From positions 186,001 through 250,000 of the forward strand of contig NW_026733069.1 of assembly GCF_028476545.1 (NCBI RefSeq): a stretch of 64,000 nt of DNA, in the 5' to 3' direction. The position numbers were made by a program, and so were the translations under genes. The stretch comes from Physella acuta (taxonomy: Eukaryota > Mollusca > Gastropoda > Physidae). Positions 1 to 16,915 of the stretch are shown piece after piece; position 1 is the stretch's first letter, and each line of letters begins with the position of its first letter. The notes beneath the pieces were generated by a model, which did no database searches, was not told the DNA's origin, and saw nothing but the letters and a program-made list of their open reading frames with translations.

Positions 1-23
1 AGCCCGTTTAACTCCTTCTCCCC

Positions 24-2366
24 CAGTATCGGCGCCAGGTTATTTAGCGCCCTAGACAAAACTTATTAAAACGCCCCCCTTTACACTAATTAACTACTAA
101 AACATATTTAAAATAAAACAATTAATTAAAAGTGACATATTCATTTATTATCAATTTCATACATGTTATAAGTAGACATTAAAAATCTAATTTTACTTGC
201 CCCCTTCGTCTCAAAAGTTTGTACTAATTCCTTCAATTCCAGTTTGCAAGCGTATTCACATCTTATTGAAAGTGTTGCTAAGTCCACGAATCAATTTTGT
301 ACATAGCCCCCCCCCTCCCGCCCCCCCCCCCCCCCAACCCCCACCCCTTAGAAAATTTTAAGTGCTTCCACCCCCCTCCCAGGAGAAAAAAGACTGGGGA
401 AAAAACACTGGAAAAAAAAAGTTCTTGTAGTGTTGGGCTCTACGCATTCCTCCCAAAGTGAGTTCCAAAACGGAACTTACCTGTTTTAAGCTTGACTGTC
501 TTTAGTTATAATTGTAAAATGTCTATATTGTGTGATTATGTAACGATCTTTTTGTTTTTGAAAAATAAGAGGTTATAAACGTTATAGATTCCAACCTAAA
601 ACTGTTATATATGAATCCTTTAGGAGAGGGTAAAAATTTGAAAAGACAATTAATTACATGTTTAATAAACGACTAAAACTGTATGTCTACTAATATTATG
701 TTTTGCAATCTACAATGGCTACTGTTGTTTTTGTTTTTCAACTTGGTAATGCTAAAAAAAAAACTACCAAACTATTTTGTTTAGAACTTAAGCTCTAAAT
801 AATTTTTACAATAACTTAAAGTTGTATTTATATGTAAGCGGTCAACCTAAGGTGCAGGAATTTGAAATGAATGTAAAGTTAAGCAACGAATTATCTCCCA
901 TTTGGAAATACAAAGACCAAAATTTCATTCAATGGAAATAGCTTTCTAAAGAATAGCTAAATTGACCAAGTGTAACTAAGATATGTTTGAAAAAACACAA
1001 TATAACGCTCTAAATTTCATTACGTAATAATTATAACAAACCTTTTATATTACATATGTAAACTTGTGACGAAAATATATTTTACCTATTGAATACTTAA
1101 TTGTAGGTTTTGTTTGAAAGTCTAAAAATGTTAGCTTTATTATAGCATACTTCTATTCAATTCTGATGACATACTTTAATTGTGAGTTAGCTGAATGACT
1201 AAGTAAATAAAATTTTGGATCCCCTTAATAAAGGGACGTCTATCAAAAAATCAAACTCGGGTCACTGTTTTAGACATTACTAAAATTATTGATTAAATAT
1301 TTTAAAAAATGTATTTGAAAAAAACCTAAAGTTTAAGGTTAGTTATAAATTCCATCCTATTTAATATTATATATTAATACTTTAAGAGTGGTAATATAGA
1401 TTCCTAAAAAAAAACTAAAGATTTTTCAACTAGAGAACGCCTACCTTTCTTTGTAGTGTGTTCCGTAAAGAATTGAAATCATCTAACTTAATATAAGCTC
1501 GACTACTCGATATACTCTACTACATTCACAACACATATTAAACTTCGATAAATAAACATAACTAGACTCGATCCTCCATAACTACGACACCAAGTCGTTT
1601 AACTTCAACAAGCTCTACAAACGGTAATCCCAATCAACAATGATTTAACCGGACCTACTACTACACTTTAAACAGTCAATATAATTCGATACCTTAATAC
1701 CACAAGAATCAATACTTCAGAACTACGATACTTTATCATCTGCATTCTCATTTCTCTACTACCAATCAGATTCCACTAGCTAGATCTTCAACTAGAAAAC
1801 AGCCGAATAAAAATTATTACACTTTAACACTTCGATACACTATACCTACAAAATCATATCAGCAACAGCTTTCCACCGTTACTCCCTAATCTAAACGATT
1901 CATCAAAACTTACCAAACAAGTACAATACTTTGAACACCCCGTCAATACAAAACTCTATACACCAGGACAGATTTCTAATTCAAAGTCAGAAAAAACGAA
2001 ACTAACAAGCCCTATTAAAATTAGATAACTGTTTGAAATGTTCGAAATTTAAATCACGAAATTATTTAATCGTTTTCTACATCAATTATGTGACATCAAA
2101 TTAAAAAGGCAAAGTGACTGGTGAAAAGCGCCACGACCTTTCCAAATTAGGGAGGTGGAAATAAATATAGGCCTATATAGACCTAATTTTTGGGTGGGGT
2201 GCAAAATTGATAGTTCGTCCTGGGTGCCGTAATAGATCGCTACTCCTTTATAAAAGCTATTAATTATTAGGTACTTTTTGCTAATAGCTATTAAACCTTT
2301 TGTGCCCCCTTAGGGATGGCGCCCTAGGCGACCGCCTAGTTCGCCTTATAGGTAGCGCCGGCCCTG
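24..2366. mobile_element. Non-autonomous hAT-type element, copy 1
   Basis: The ends are inverted: CAGTATCGGCGCC at the left, and the complement of CAGGGCCGGCGC at the right. Imperfect 8-bp flanks (TTCTCCCC at 16-23, CTCTACCC at 2367-2374) match six of eight. The ~2.3 kb interior is AT-rich, has a poly-C run near 310-337, and has no reading frame of useful length, so it cannot encode its own transposase. The same sequence recurs in the same orientation at 6121-8785, where the target duplication is perfect; that copy fixes the borders. Confidence 0.8.
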
Positions 2367-2775
2367 CTCTACCCATCCCTTTACCCGCCCCTGACTATTA
2401 GTAGTATTTTTAAACACTATACTGTTTGCCACAGTTCTTCAGAAGAGAGAAGATGTGAACATTGGTCAATTACACCCATTTCTTTAACATTCTCCAAAGC
2501 GTAGGTTACGTTGACTTAATTTTTTTTGTTAGAAATGGGAGGGACGATGGCAGGCTAGAAATGACGTTAGATGTGAAGAATTCCGACGAGGCCAAGATAT
2601 TTATATCACATCGACATCTCTTGTAATGCACCCGTCCCAGTCGGTTGAACAAACAAGTCTCACACAGACTCTACTGCAACTAAAACATCTCACTTGATAT
2701 CACACATTATCTGAATCAATTAAAATGGTATAGACATTTTTAAAACCTGAAACTTTATAATTAAAGTTGTGACTA

Positions 2776-3036
2776 AAGTGTCCTCATGCCTTCATGGACC
2801 AACAAGGTATGACAGGTGACCTCATTGGCCAACAAGGTATGACAGGTGACCTCATTGGCCAACAAGGTATGACATAGGTGACCTCATTGGCCAACAAGGT
2901 ATGACATAGGTGACCTCATTGGCCAACAAGGTATGACATAGGTGACCTCATTGGCCAACAAGGTATGACATAGGTGACCTCATTGGCCAACAAGGTATGA
3001 CATAGGTGACCTCATTGGCCAACAAGGTATGACAAA
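2776..3036. repeat. ~30-32 bp minisatellite
   Basis: About nine near-identical units read GGTGACCTCATTGGCCAACA and then AGGTATGACA(TA). The first and last units are more diverged, as is usual at array edges. Confidence 0.9.
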
Positions 3037-3162
3037 TGTGTTCTCATGGTACGACAGGAAGATACAGGTGCCGACCTAACCCAAAGCTCCATTATCCAAC
3101 AGCAGCGTACAAAAAAAAAAACATCAGTACTGCACCTTCGGTAACCCTCAATTTTGTTATAT

Positions 3163-4401
3163 GTGTGATTGACCATCTTAAAGGCGGCTTTATTAGCCCT
3201 AATTTATTTAGTTTTGTATGATTGGCCATCTTAAAGGCGGCTTTATTAGCCCTTATTTATTTAATTTTGTATGACTGATCATCTTAAAGGCGGCTTTATT
3301 AGCCCTTATGTATTTAGTTTTGTATGACGGATCATCTTATAGGCGCCTTTATTAGCCCTTATGTATTTAGTTTTGTATGACTGATCATCTTAAAGGCGCC
3401 TTTATAAGCCCTTATGTATTTAGTTTTGTATGACTGATCATCTTAAAGGCGCCTTTATAAGCCCTTATTTATTTAGTTTTGTATGACTGACCATCTTAAA
3501 GGCGCCTTTATTAGCCCTAATTTATTTAGTTTTGTATGACTGACCATCTTAAAGGCGCCTTTATTAGCCCTAATTTATTTAGTTTTGTATGACTGACCAT
3601 CTTAAAGGCGCCTTCATTAGCCCTAATTTATTTAGTTTTGTATGACTGATCATCTTAATGGCGCCTTTATTAGCCCTTATATATTTAGTTTTGTATGACG
3701 GATCATCTTAAAGGCGCCTTTATTAGCACTTATTTATTTAGTTTTGTATGACTGATCATTTTAAAGGCGCCTTTATTAGCCCTTATGTATTTAGTTTTGT
3801 ATGACGGATCATCTTAAAGGCGCCTTTATTAGCACTTATTTATTTAGTTTTGTATGACTGACCATCTTAAAGGCGCCTTCATTAGCCCTAATTTATTTAG
3901 TTTTGTATGACGGATCATCTTAAAGGCGCCTTATTAGCACTTATTTATTTAGTTTTGTATGACGGATCATCTTAAAGGCGCCTTTATTAGCCCTTATATA
4001 TTTAGTTTTGTATGACGGATCATCTTAAAGGCGCCTTATTAGCACTTATTTATTTAATTTTGTATGACGGATCATCTTAAAGGCGCCTTTATTAGCCCTT
4101 ATGTATTTAGTTTTGTATGACGGATCATCTTAAAGGCGCCTTTATTAGCACTTATTTATTTAGTTTTGTATGACTGATCATCTTAAAGGCGCATTTATTA
4201 GCCCTTATGTATTTAGTTTTGTATGACGGATCATCTTAAAGGCGCCTTTATTAGCACTTATTTATTTAGTTTTGTATGACTGATCATCTTAAAGGCGCCT
4301 TTATTAGCCCTTATGTATTTAGTTTTGTATGACGGATCATCTTAAAGGCGCCTTTATTAGCACTTATTTATTTAGTTTTGTATGACTGACCATCTTAAAG
4401 G
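3163..4401. repeat. ~53-bp satellite array
   Basis: About 23 head-to-tail units of ~53 bp contain TGATCATCTTAAAGGCGCC, TTTATTAGCCCTTA and TTATTTAGTTTTGTATGAC. Variants (CTGATC/CGGATC/CTGACC; GCCCTTAT/GCACTTAT) tend to alternate in the middle, which suggests expansion of two-unit blocks. Poly-C follows at about 4447-4467. Confidence 0.92.
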
Positions 4402-4539
4402 AACCACTGCCCTGAAAAAACACCCAGTGGTTGAGTATCCCCTTCATTTGCTCCCCCCCCCCCCCCCCTCACCCCTTTTCCCTTCCCCGAAAAGCCTCTG
4501 AATGAGCTGAACCATTTTAAGATTTCTCTTACTCAAGTA

Positions 4540-4751
4540 CAGGGTCTCCAAACTACGGCCCGCGGGCCAGATGCGGCCCGCGAGGACCTATCATCCGGCC
4601 CGCGGAGATCTTTTTGTCCACGGAAAAAACGTTTGTTGGTGATGGCAGAGGAACTTTGCCCAGAAAAATCAAAGACATGCCTGTAAGAAACTGGCCCCCG
4701 AACTGAAATTTGATAGTTAATGCGGCCCTCGGACTGACCTGGAGACCCCTG
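4540..4751. mobile_element. hAT (Charlie-like) MITE
   Basis: This 212-bp element starts CAGGGTCTCCAAACTACGGC and ends in the inverse GGAGACCCCTG. It is flanked by a perfect 8-bp target duplication CTCAAGTA (4532-4539 and 4752-4759). The CAAACTACGGCCCGCGGGCC end is the type known from hAT-Charlie elements. It has no coding capacity; open frames across it are incidental. Confidence 0.9.
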
Positions 4752-4883
4752 CTCAAGTACATTCTGCATGCGACTTAATATGTGCGTGAACACTCGTCAT
4801 ATTAGGAAGTCAGAGATGGTTTAAAGTGAATAAAGATTGGTTCGGCGAGATTCAAACACATGACATCAAATATTACCGCTAAT

Positions 4884-5508
4884 CACCAGCGCCTGACATC
4901 ACCAGCGCCTGACATCACCAGCGACTGACATCACCAGCGACTGACATCACCAGCGACTGACATCACCAGCGACTGACATCACCAGCGACTGACATCACCA
5001 GCGACTGACATCAACAGCGACTGACATCAACAGCGACTGACATCACCAGCGACTGACATCACCAGCGACTGACATCACCAGCGACTGACATCACCAGCGA
5101 CTGACATCACCAGCGACTGACATCACCAGCGACTGACATCACCAGCGACTGACATCACCAGCGACTGACATCACCAGCGACTGACATCACCAGCGACTGA
5201 CATCACCAGCGACTGACATCACCAGCGACTGACATCACCAGCGACTGACATCACCAGCGACTGACATCACCAGTGACTGACATCACCACCGACTGACAAC
5301 ACCAGCGACTGACATCACCAGCGACTGACATCACCAGCCACTGACATCACAACTGACATCACCAGCGACTGACATCACCAGAGACTGACATCACCAGCGA
5401 CTGACATTACCAGCGACTGACATCACCAGCGACTGACATCACCAGCCACTGACATCACGACTGACATCACCAGCGACTGACATCACCAGCGACTGACATC
5501 ACCAGCAC
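4884..5508. repeat. 16-bp minisatellite
   Basis: About 38 units of ACATCACCAGCGACTG run head to tail, with a few point variants (CAACAG, CAGCCA) and some units shortened by several bases near 5340 and 5450. Confidence 0.93.
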
Positions 5509-5511
5509 GTA

Positions 5512-6112
5512 ACAAGGTTGCCCGGCTGTTAAACTCGACCCCTGATTGGTGACACAGTTTACAAAATGAAGATTTCAGTTTTCTTGCCGTCAATGATTGG
5601 AGAAAATGGTTGGGTGATGAGGGTTTTGTAAGGGTTAAACGAGCGTAATCAAGCTGAGTTAATTAGGCAAAGTTGCGAGTGATTGATTGAAGTAGAGCAA
5701 CTAATAGCAACTACCCCCACGGCCATCAATCGATGGAAGCTGTAACAGCTTCTACGTTTTTACAGCTTCCACAGCTCTACTGCAGCGTCGATGGATGGTA
5801 ATTTTATGCTAGCGTGATCTCGGCGTGATTTCAACGTGATCCTGCAAAATTTGGCAGCTAGCGTTTTTTTTTTTTTTGTTCTACAAGTCATAAGAATTCT
5901 GATTGAATTGTTCCTGAGATACCGGCAATGATAGAGCTTGCACGCTCCTGGGGGTTAAAATATTACATAGATTTCTGAATTTTAAATCCATAGCCATCCG
6001 TCAAGTTTTATATTTGCATCCATTTCTTTTGTCAGTTTTGTACAGTTACTAGAGAGTAGCATAGGATGGATATATTATTTTGTTGATATAATGAATATAA
6101 TGTAACAAGGCT
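5512..6112. other. No recognisable feature
   Basis: Unique-looking AT-rich DNA. A small inverted pair, GGAAGCTGTAACAGCTTC and TACAGCTTCCACAGC, lies near 5735-5775. I see no gene or element. Confidence 0.5.
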
Positions 6113-6120
6113 TCTCCAAC

Positions 6121-8785
6121 CAGTGCCGGCGCCAGGTTATTTAGCGCCCTAGGCAAAACTTATTAAAACGCCCCCTTTCACACAAATTAATTACTGAAAC
6201 ATATGTATAAGAAAAGATTTAATTAAAAGTGACATATTAATTTATTATCAATTGCATAAACGTTATAAGTAGACATCAAAATCGTCTCAAAAATTTGTAC
6301 TAATTCCTTCAATTCCAGTTTGAAAGCGTAATCACATTTGATTGAAATTGTTGCTAAGTCGAAGAGTTTACTTTGTACTTTACGACATAGCCCCCCCCCC
6401 CCTTAGAAAATTTTAAGTTCCCCCCCCCTCCCTCCCGAGGGGAAAAGTCTGAAAAAAACCATTGAAAAAAGTTCTTGTAGTGTTGGACTCTCTGCAGTCC
6501 TCCCACGCTGAGTCCCAAAACGGAACTTACCTGTTTTAAGCTTGACTGTCTTCTGTTAAAAATGTTTAATGTCTATATTGTGTGATTCTGTAACGATTTT
6601 TTTTGTTTTTGAAAAATAAAAGGTTATAAATGTTATAGACTCCAGCCTAAAATTGTTATATATGAATCCTTTAGGAGAGTGTGAAAAACATAAAAAGACA
6701 ATTAATTAGATGTTTTACGACTAAGAATGTATGTCTACTAACATTAAGTATTGCAATCTACAACGGCTACTGATGTATTTGTTTTTTAACTTAATAATGC
6801 TAAAAAAAACATACCAAACTATTTTGTTTAGAACTTCTGCTCCATATAATTGTTACAACAGCAAATAATAACTTAAAGTTGTATTCATATGCAAGCGGTC
6901 AACCTAAGGTGCAGGAATTCGAAATGAATGTAAAGTTAAGCAACGAATTATCTCCCATTTGAAAATCCAAATACCAAAATTTGATTCAAGGGAAATAACT
7001 TTCACAAGAATTGCTAAATTAACCAAGTGTAACTAAGACATGCTTGGAAAACACAATAAAAAGCTCTAAATTTCATTACGTAATAATTATAACATATCTT
7101 TCACATTAGTTATGTATTCCTGTAACAACAATATATTTTACTTATTAAATACTTAACTGTTGGTTTTGTTTGAAAGTCTAAAAACGATAACTTTATTATA
7201 ACATACTTCTATTAAATCTGATGACAATACTTTGTTGTTATCACATTAGTACATTTTATTGTTAACTTGAAATTTTGGATCCCATAAATAAAAGGGACGT
7301 CTTTCAAAAGATGAAAAAAGGCTTACTGTTTTAGACATTGCTAGAATTATTGATTCAATATTTTGTTAATTAATTATTGAAAAAATAAAGTTTTCAGTTA
7401 GTTATAAATTCCATCCTATTTAATATTATACATTAATACTCTAAGAGTGGTAACATAGATTCCTAAAAAACTAAAGATTTTTCAACAAGAGAACGCCTAC
7501 TGTTATCGTGGGTTCCGTACTGAATTGAAATCATCTAACTTACGATAAACTGGACAACTTGATATACTCTATTACATTCACAACATATATCAAACTTCGA
7601 TAATAAACATAACTAGACTCGATGCTCCAGAACTACGACACCAACTCGTTTAACTTCACCAAGCTCTACAAACGGTAATGCCAATCAACAATGATTTAAC
7701 CGGACCTACTACTACACTTTAAACAGTCAATATAATTCGATACCTTAATACCTCAAGAATCAATACTTTAGAACTAAGATACTTCATCACCTGCATTCTT
7801 ATTTCTCTATTACCAATCAGATTCCAATAGACCTTCAACTACAAAACAGCCGAATAAAAATTATGACACTTTAACACTTCGATACTTTATACCTACAAAA
7901 CCCTATCAGCAACAGCCTTCCGCCGTTACTTATAAATCTAAACGATTCATCAAAATTTATCTAACAAGTACAATACTTTGAGGACACCGTCAATACAAAA
8001 CTTGATATACCAGGACAGATTTCTAATTCAAAGTCAGAGAAAACAGACTTATAAACCCTATTAAAATTAGATAACCGTTTGAAATGTTCGAAATGTAAAC
8101 TTCGAATTTATTTAATCGTTTTCTACATCACTTGTATGACACCATAATTAAAAAGGGCATGTGACCGGAAAAAAGCGCCTCGACTTTTCCAAATTAGGGA
8201 GGTGGAATTACATTTTCACCAACGCGAATAAATGTTGGCCTATATAGACCTAATTTTGGGGTGGGGGCGCGAAATTGATAGTTCGTCCTGGGTACCGAAA
8301 TAGATCGCTACTCCTTTATAATATTTATTAATTATTAGGTCATGTCATGTCATGTTTGCCGCTGACAAGAGCTTTCCAGACGTCTCTGTCCAGGGCTAGT
8401 CCATTTCCCCCCTGGTCCGAGCTGTCTTTGTTTCTCTCTGTCTGCATTCCTGTAGCGATAATTGTTTTACGATATAATGTTGCTGACCTTATGCTCAACC
8501 CCCAACCTGGAGGACCAGGGTGCTAGATTCGTCTGACCCCTACCCGCGCAGACCATCCCAGCTTGGTTGAACCTGCCAGGAGTTAACGCTCCCGCTGGTA
8601 TAGCTCTGGGGGTCGTCGGGGTACACAAGCTGCCAAGCCACGGCAAGGCCCTAGCACCAGATGACAGTAATTATTAGGTACTTTTTGATAATAGCGATTA
8701 AACATTTTGCGCCCCCCCCCCCCCCCATCTAGAGATGGCGCCCTAGGCGACCGCCTACTTCGCCTTATATGTAGCGCCGGCCCTG
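6121..8785. mobile_element. Non-autonomous hAT-type element, copy 2
   Basis: It starts CAGTGCCGGCGCCAGG and ends GCGCCGGCCCTG, with a perfect 8-bp target duplication TCTCCAAC (6113-6120 and 8786-8793). It is collinear with the copy at 24-2366 over its whole length apart from small differences and a 327-bp nested insertion at 8341-8667. The 8-bp duplication and CAG..CTG ends place it in the hAT superfamily. No transposase is encoded. Confidence 0.9.
8341..8667 (-). mobile_element. LINE 3'-end fragment nested in the hAT copy
   Basis: The insertion is absent from the sister hAT copy and is flanked by a perfect 12-bp duplication TAATTATTAGGT (8329-8340 and 8668-8679), the length expected from target-primed reverse transcription. 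On the minus strand it reads towards a short CATGA-type repeat tail. Just before the tail, one frame reads LDRDVWKALVSG, which resembles the conserved DR..W tail of many LINE ORF2 proteins. The clade is not assigned. It is 5'-truncated, as most LINE copies are. Confidence 0.6.
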
Positions 8786-8793
8786 TCTCCAAC

Positions 8794-9837
8794 TGCACCG
8801 TAGGTTCTGTTAAAACACGGGGCTGTCTAATTACTTGCAAGGAATTGAACAAAATGTAGAGCTCCAATTATAGGAATAAAAGACGATAGGCACGTCTCAA
8901 GAACAGTTGACTCTATCATTGTTGGTTTTCTTTACTACTTCTATACTATTACCTTGTTCTATGTAGATCCACAACAGTCTCTTTGAAGCGAGGTTTCTAG
9001 TCTACAAGTGTTTGCTTATCTTGCTACTAGTAAAAATGGCGGTAACTTATTTCTATGCATGGGATGAAACACCTTAAAGATTATTGTTCTACACTCAACG
9101 TATATTGCTAATATACGACATAGCTGAATTATTGTATCCTTCCCGTTAACATAGAAACCAATTCTCCCTATCCTATCTCTGCCTACCTACACCTTGTCTT
9201 CTACGGCATTTTACGCTCACACTACACAACATCTGTCACCGCAAGCAAATATCTCCAACCCATTCATGCTGTGTGCAGTAATTATTATCTCACGTCCTTA
9301 ATTGTCCCTGTTATTACTTACCTTATTAAAGTCCCGTGTACCATCAACTCCACATTAACAAATCTAAACTACAGCAATCATCATGGCGGTTAGGTGGTTT
9401 ACACTGTCAAGTATTCGTGTCATTTATAATAATACTTTTAATGTTTTATTGTCAAACCTTAGTCCGCGCTTTGAGAAACATTCCGAATGTTTTCATCAAG
9501 AAGAACTACATACATAGTTCAACTTCAAAGAAATATAAGAAGGTTATTTATAAACCTTCATTAACATGAAATACTGAATAAGTTTCAAGACAATTAGCCG
9601 ATAGACATTTTCTTCATAAACTTTAATGATGAAGTATTTCGCAATGTATCAACATTTACTACATTAATTGATTCTGATATTGAATTCTATCGAGCTATCG
9701 AGAGTTGGGTAGAGGTAGCGGGTTGATTCCTGGGGAGATGACCGCGTTAATGACCCGAGGGCTTACCACAGGGTTAACGTCCAGTCCCGATAATTAACAC
9801 TTAATGAACGTCTTATTAACAATGTATAAATACATTG

Positions 9838-9840
<3 letters not shown>
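8794..9840. other. No recognisable feature
   Basis: AT-rich DNA without a convincing exon. A 77-codon open frame at 9336-9569 has no recognisable family and no splice or codon signal, and was not called. Confidence 0.5.
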
Positions 9841-9901
<61 letters not shown>

Positions 9902-9908
9902 TATATAA
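9841..9908. repeat. (AT)n microsatellite
   Basis: A nearly pure AT dinucleotide tract interrupted once by CAT. Confidence 0.95.
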
Positions 9909-10143
9909 AGTAACTCGTACAATAGCTCGTAGCTAGTGTTTTTTTTAATAGTGTATTGTGTACATTTAAGTAACCTGTTGTCGATTTAAATCAAATATAT
10001 TATATATTCAACACGTTAAGTGTTTACTAAAATCCTGTTTTTAAAACAACACTGATATACTTATAAAAGTACATACATATACACAGAAAGAGACACACAT
10101 GAGGTACTCACATTTTGACTATCCATGTTGTATACCACATTAC

Positions 10144-11314
10144 ACAAACCCGTAGTGTGGCACTGGGTGACATCAACATAGTGTGGCACTGGATGACAGC
10201 AAGATGAAGTGTGGCACTGGATGACACCAACATGTAGTGTGACACTGGATGACATCATCATAGTGTGGCACTGGATGACACCAACATGTAGTGTGGCACT
10301 GGATGACATCAACATGTAGTGTGGCACTGGATGACATCAACAAGTAGTGTGGCACTGGATGACACCAACATGTAGTGTGGCACTGAATGACATCAAGATA
10401 GTGTGGCACTGGATGACATCATCATAGTGTGGCACTGGATGACACCAACATGTAGTGTGGCACTGAATGACATCAAGATAGTGTGGCACTGGATGACATC
10501 ATCATAGTGCGGCACTAGATGACATCAACATGTAGTGTGGCACTGGATGACATCAACATAGTGTGGCACTGAATGACATCATCATAGTGTGGCACTTGAT
10601 GACACCAACATGTAGTGTGGCACCGAATGACATCAACATAGTGTGGCACTGGATGACATCAACATGTAGTGTGGCACTGGATGACATCAACATGTAGTGT
10701 GGCACTGGATGACATCAACATGTAGTGTGGCACTGGATGACACCAACATGTAGTGTGGCACAGGATGACATCAACATGTAGTGTGACACTGGATGACACC
10801 AACATGTAGTGTGGCACTGAATGACATCAACATAGTGTGGCACAGGATGCCATCATCATAGTGTGGCACTGGATGACATCATAGTGTGGCACTGGATGAC
10901 ATCATCATGTAGTATGGCACTGGATGACACCAACATGTAGTGTGACACTTGATTACACCAACATGTAGTGTGGCACTGGATGACATCAAGTTGTAGTGTG
11001 GCACTGTATGACACCAACATGTAGTGTGGCACTGGATGACACCAACATGTAGTGGGGCACTGGATGACATCAAGATAGTGTGGCACTGGATGACATCAAC
11101 ATAGTGTGGCACTGAATGACATCAACATAGTGTGGCACAGGATGACATCATCATAGTGTGGCACTGGATGACATCATAGTGTGGCACTGGATGACATCAA
11201 CATGTAGTATGGCACTGGATGACACCAACATGTAGTGTGGCACTGGATGACACCAACATATAGTGTGGCACTGAATGATATCGACATGTAGTGTGGCACT
11301 AGATGACATCAACA
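10144..11314. repeat. ~28-bp minisatellite, two unit lengths
   Basis: About 40 units read GTGTGGCACTGGATGACATC and then AACATGTA, alternating irregularly with a form lacking TGT (AACATA, ATCATA). Frames reading HYMLMSSSATL and the like come only from this repeat. Confidence 0.93.
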
Positions 11315-11320
11315 ATTAAA

Positions 11321-12511
11321 TCGCATAGCTTAAATATAACCAATTATTTTTAAAACGTGTCGTATAAAACCGTGAGGGCGGAAATAAACGAAATAATACC
11401 GTTGCATTTAGGCTTAATCTGGGCTATGGTCGAACATCTCGATACGTTTAATGTAAAAAATCTGGTTAAGGCTTCAAGCAGCACCTTGGGTTTAATATTT
11501 GATCCTTTGATGTGATTTTGGTTCGATTGAAACAGTGGGGTGTGTACACACACAAGCAACATGGAGCAGTGGGGTATCTAGTTCACGGCAATCAAAGGCT
11601 TAGACCTCATTAAAACTCATGTCACAATATATTTTTAAAACCAGGTGTAATGACGTGTAATAAATAACAGATCGTGAACACGCCTTTGTGACACATGATG
11701 TGTGGTTTTATGGCTAGGCTAGACATAGTTTAGAGCCACTGGGATAATGAGTTGGTGAGTTGAGTTCAGCCCGTGTTGCTGTATTATTTCCCTTTGTTGA
11801 AATGTGGTCATGTAATGTGTGAACTGGAGTTGGTTGTCGAGATTGATAGACGGAGAAGGGGGGAAGTAGGTGATAGAGATGTGTAGTCTCGCATGACTGT
11901 AACACACATCCACACCCAATCGGATTGGTTGGGAGTTATAGCGCATCATTACTAGGCCAACAGTCTCGAGATAGGATCTCAAGCATAACTCCGTGCAACG
12001 TCACTGAGCCCTCTAAGCTCATATGGGTGCCTTACTTACGTTAGAAAAAGTAAAGGGATATTCAAATGTCAGAAACAGATGTACTCTACTTTCTCTGCTA
12101 CATGTACCGAAAGGTCCGAAAGGAATACACATTTAATTAGACACCGGGAACACGCATATATTTAGCTATGCTAACACCTGTCATTGTGGTTTAATTCCAT
12201 TTTCAAACCTGACGGTCAACGGGGCAAGTGAAGTAGAGTTCACCTGTTTTTGTGACGTCCGGGTAATATCAAAAGATAGTGTGGTCAGCACTTTACTTTC
12301 CCTAACGTGAATTAGGTACCCACCAGAGCTGGGTAGACTCAGGGACATTCTACTGAATTGAACCTGAATTCGATCTCGAGAATCTCGGATTAACAGTCTA
12401 GCGCTCTACCCCGTCCTATTATTGTGGCATATCGTATCACGAACTCTGAGCTGCAAGATCCTGTGAAAATGTAAACGAAACATGTTTTCTTGCTAACATC
12501 ATTAAAAAAAT
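11321..12511. other. No recognisable feature
   Basis: Mixed-composition DNA with short open frames only. No family, exon border pair or element ends could be recognised. Confidence 0.5.
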
Positions 12512-12519
12512 CTGGTGTA

Positions 12520-13553
<1,034 letters not shown>

Positions 13554-13561
13554 CTGGTGTA

Positions 13562-14540
13562 TGATGTTTTTGTCATGAGAATCTAATGTTAGAACTTAAA
13601 AGAACTTCCTTCGTCAACTCGCAACCATTTCCTACCACATCTCGCGTTGTGCAGCCATGATGTATCTTACAACAAGCACTTCAACTTTTAACAAAACGCT
13701 CCAATTTTAATTTGGTCAGCAAATATTAAGCTTTTTAAATTTCCTTAACGACCTATTTTTAAATCACTTATTGCATTTTAAGTCTTCCGCTGATTAGATC
13801 TTACTCTAACTAATTACCTATTAATTTGCAATTAACCTATTATTAACGCACCACTGATTCTGGTTTCCTTTAACGCCCTCGCTTTTCCCGTTAAAGTATT
13901 TCATTCACTCACCATTTTTGTTTACCAGTATATCTATAAAATAATATATACAAGAGACAAACCAAAACGTAAGAGAGGGGAGGGAAGAAAGGTTAAAGTT
14001 CATGTACTTTGGTAGGTTCTTTAAAAACGTGGAATAGTTTTAAAGCGAGAGGACAATTAAAGAAACAAGTTAAGTGATTTTAATTAATGCCTTTCGGGAG
14101 CGCGTTAATCACGACCGCCGTCCACCGTTACCATGGCAACCGAAGGGACTAGGAAAATCCATATTTGTGACGTCATCTAAAGGCACTGACAGTTAAGTTA
14201 TTCATCGATTTCGAAGCTTCTTAGTCTATAAGTGGCTTATGAGTCGGGGGTAAAATGTGGGGGTGGGGGGTCCGACCTGGGCCCAAAAAGTCACTAACTG
14301 CTGGTCAGTGCGGCTCATGGGCTGACCCCTGGCACACAGCAGGTGGCTCAGAGCAGGGACACGGGAGCCACGTGACCCATGGCCTCTGACTATTAGAACA
14401 AGGTAAATCAAAGTTGATGAAACTGGTCTAACACCGGGAAATGGTTGCATGTTATTAGGCCATGAAGAACTCTGATGGATGGCCTTAAGCTGGATGTGCC
14501 CATGTCACAATACGGCACGAACTCATAAATCCACTAGACT
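13562..14540. other. No recognisable feature
   Basis: Unique-looking sequence. A G-rich stretch near 14240-14430 gives a 74-codon minus-strand frame with no recognisable product, so it was not called. Confidence 0.45.
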
Positions 14541-16440
<1,900 letters not shown>

Positions 16441-16441
16441 A

Positions 16442-16915
16442 AAAAAAAAAAGATTACAATGCTATACGAAATTAAAAAAACTCACAATGCAGTACCAAAT
16501 TTAAAATAGATCACAATGCAATATCAATTTTTTTAAAAAGATTACAATGCAGCAGCAAATAAAAAATAAAGATTACAATGCAGTACCAAATTAAAAAAAA
16601 AATTACAATGCAATGACAAATTTAAAAAAAAAATCTCACAACGCAGTACCAAATTTAAAAAAAAAACGGTTACAATGCAGAAACACATTTTAAAAAAGAT
16701 GACAATACGGCAGCAAATTAAAAAAATATGACAATGCAGCAGCAAATAAAAAAAAAAGATGACAATGCAGCAGCAAATAAAAAAAAGATGACAATGCAGC
16801 AGCAAATAAAGAAAGATGACAATGCAGCAGCAAATAAAAAAAAAAGATGACAATGCAGCAGCAAATAAAAAAAGATGACAATGCAGCAGCAAATAAAAAA
16901 AAAGATGACAATGCA
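16442..16915. repeat. ~28-34 bp minisatellite
   Basis: About 15 units of GA(T/C)GACAATGCAGCAGCAAAT separated by A-runs of varying length. The left half is diverged (GATTACAATGCAGTACCAAA) and the right half is nearly uniform. Confidence 0.9.

Noticed and set aside
8583-8867. 94-codon minus-strand frame
   Set aside because: It crosses the border between the LINE piece and the hAT element, so it is not a gene.
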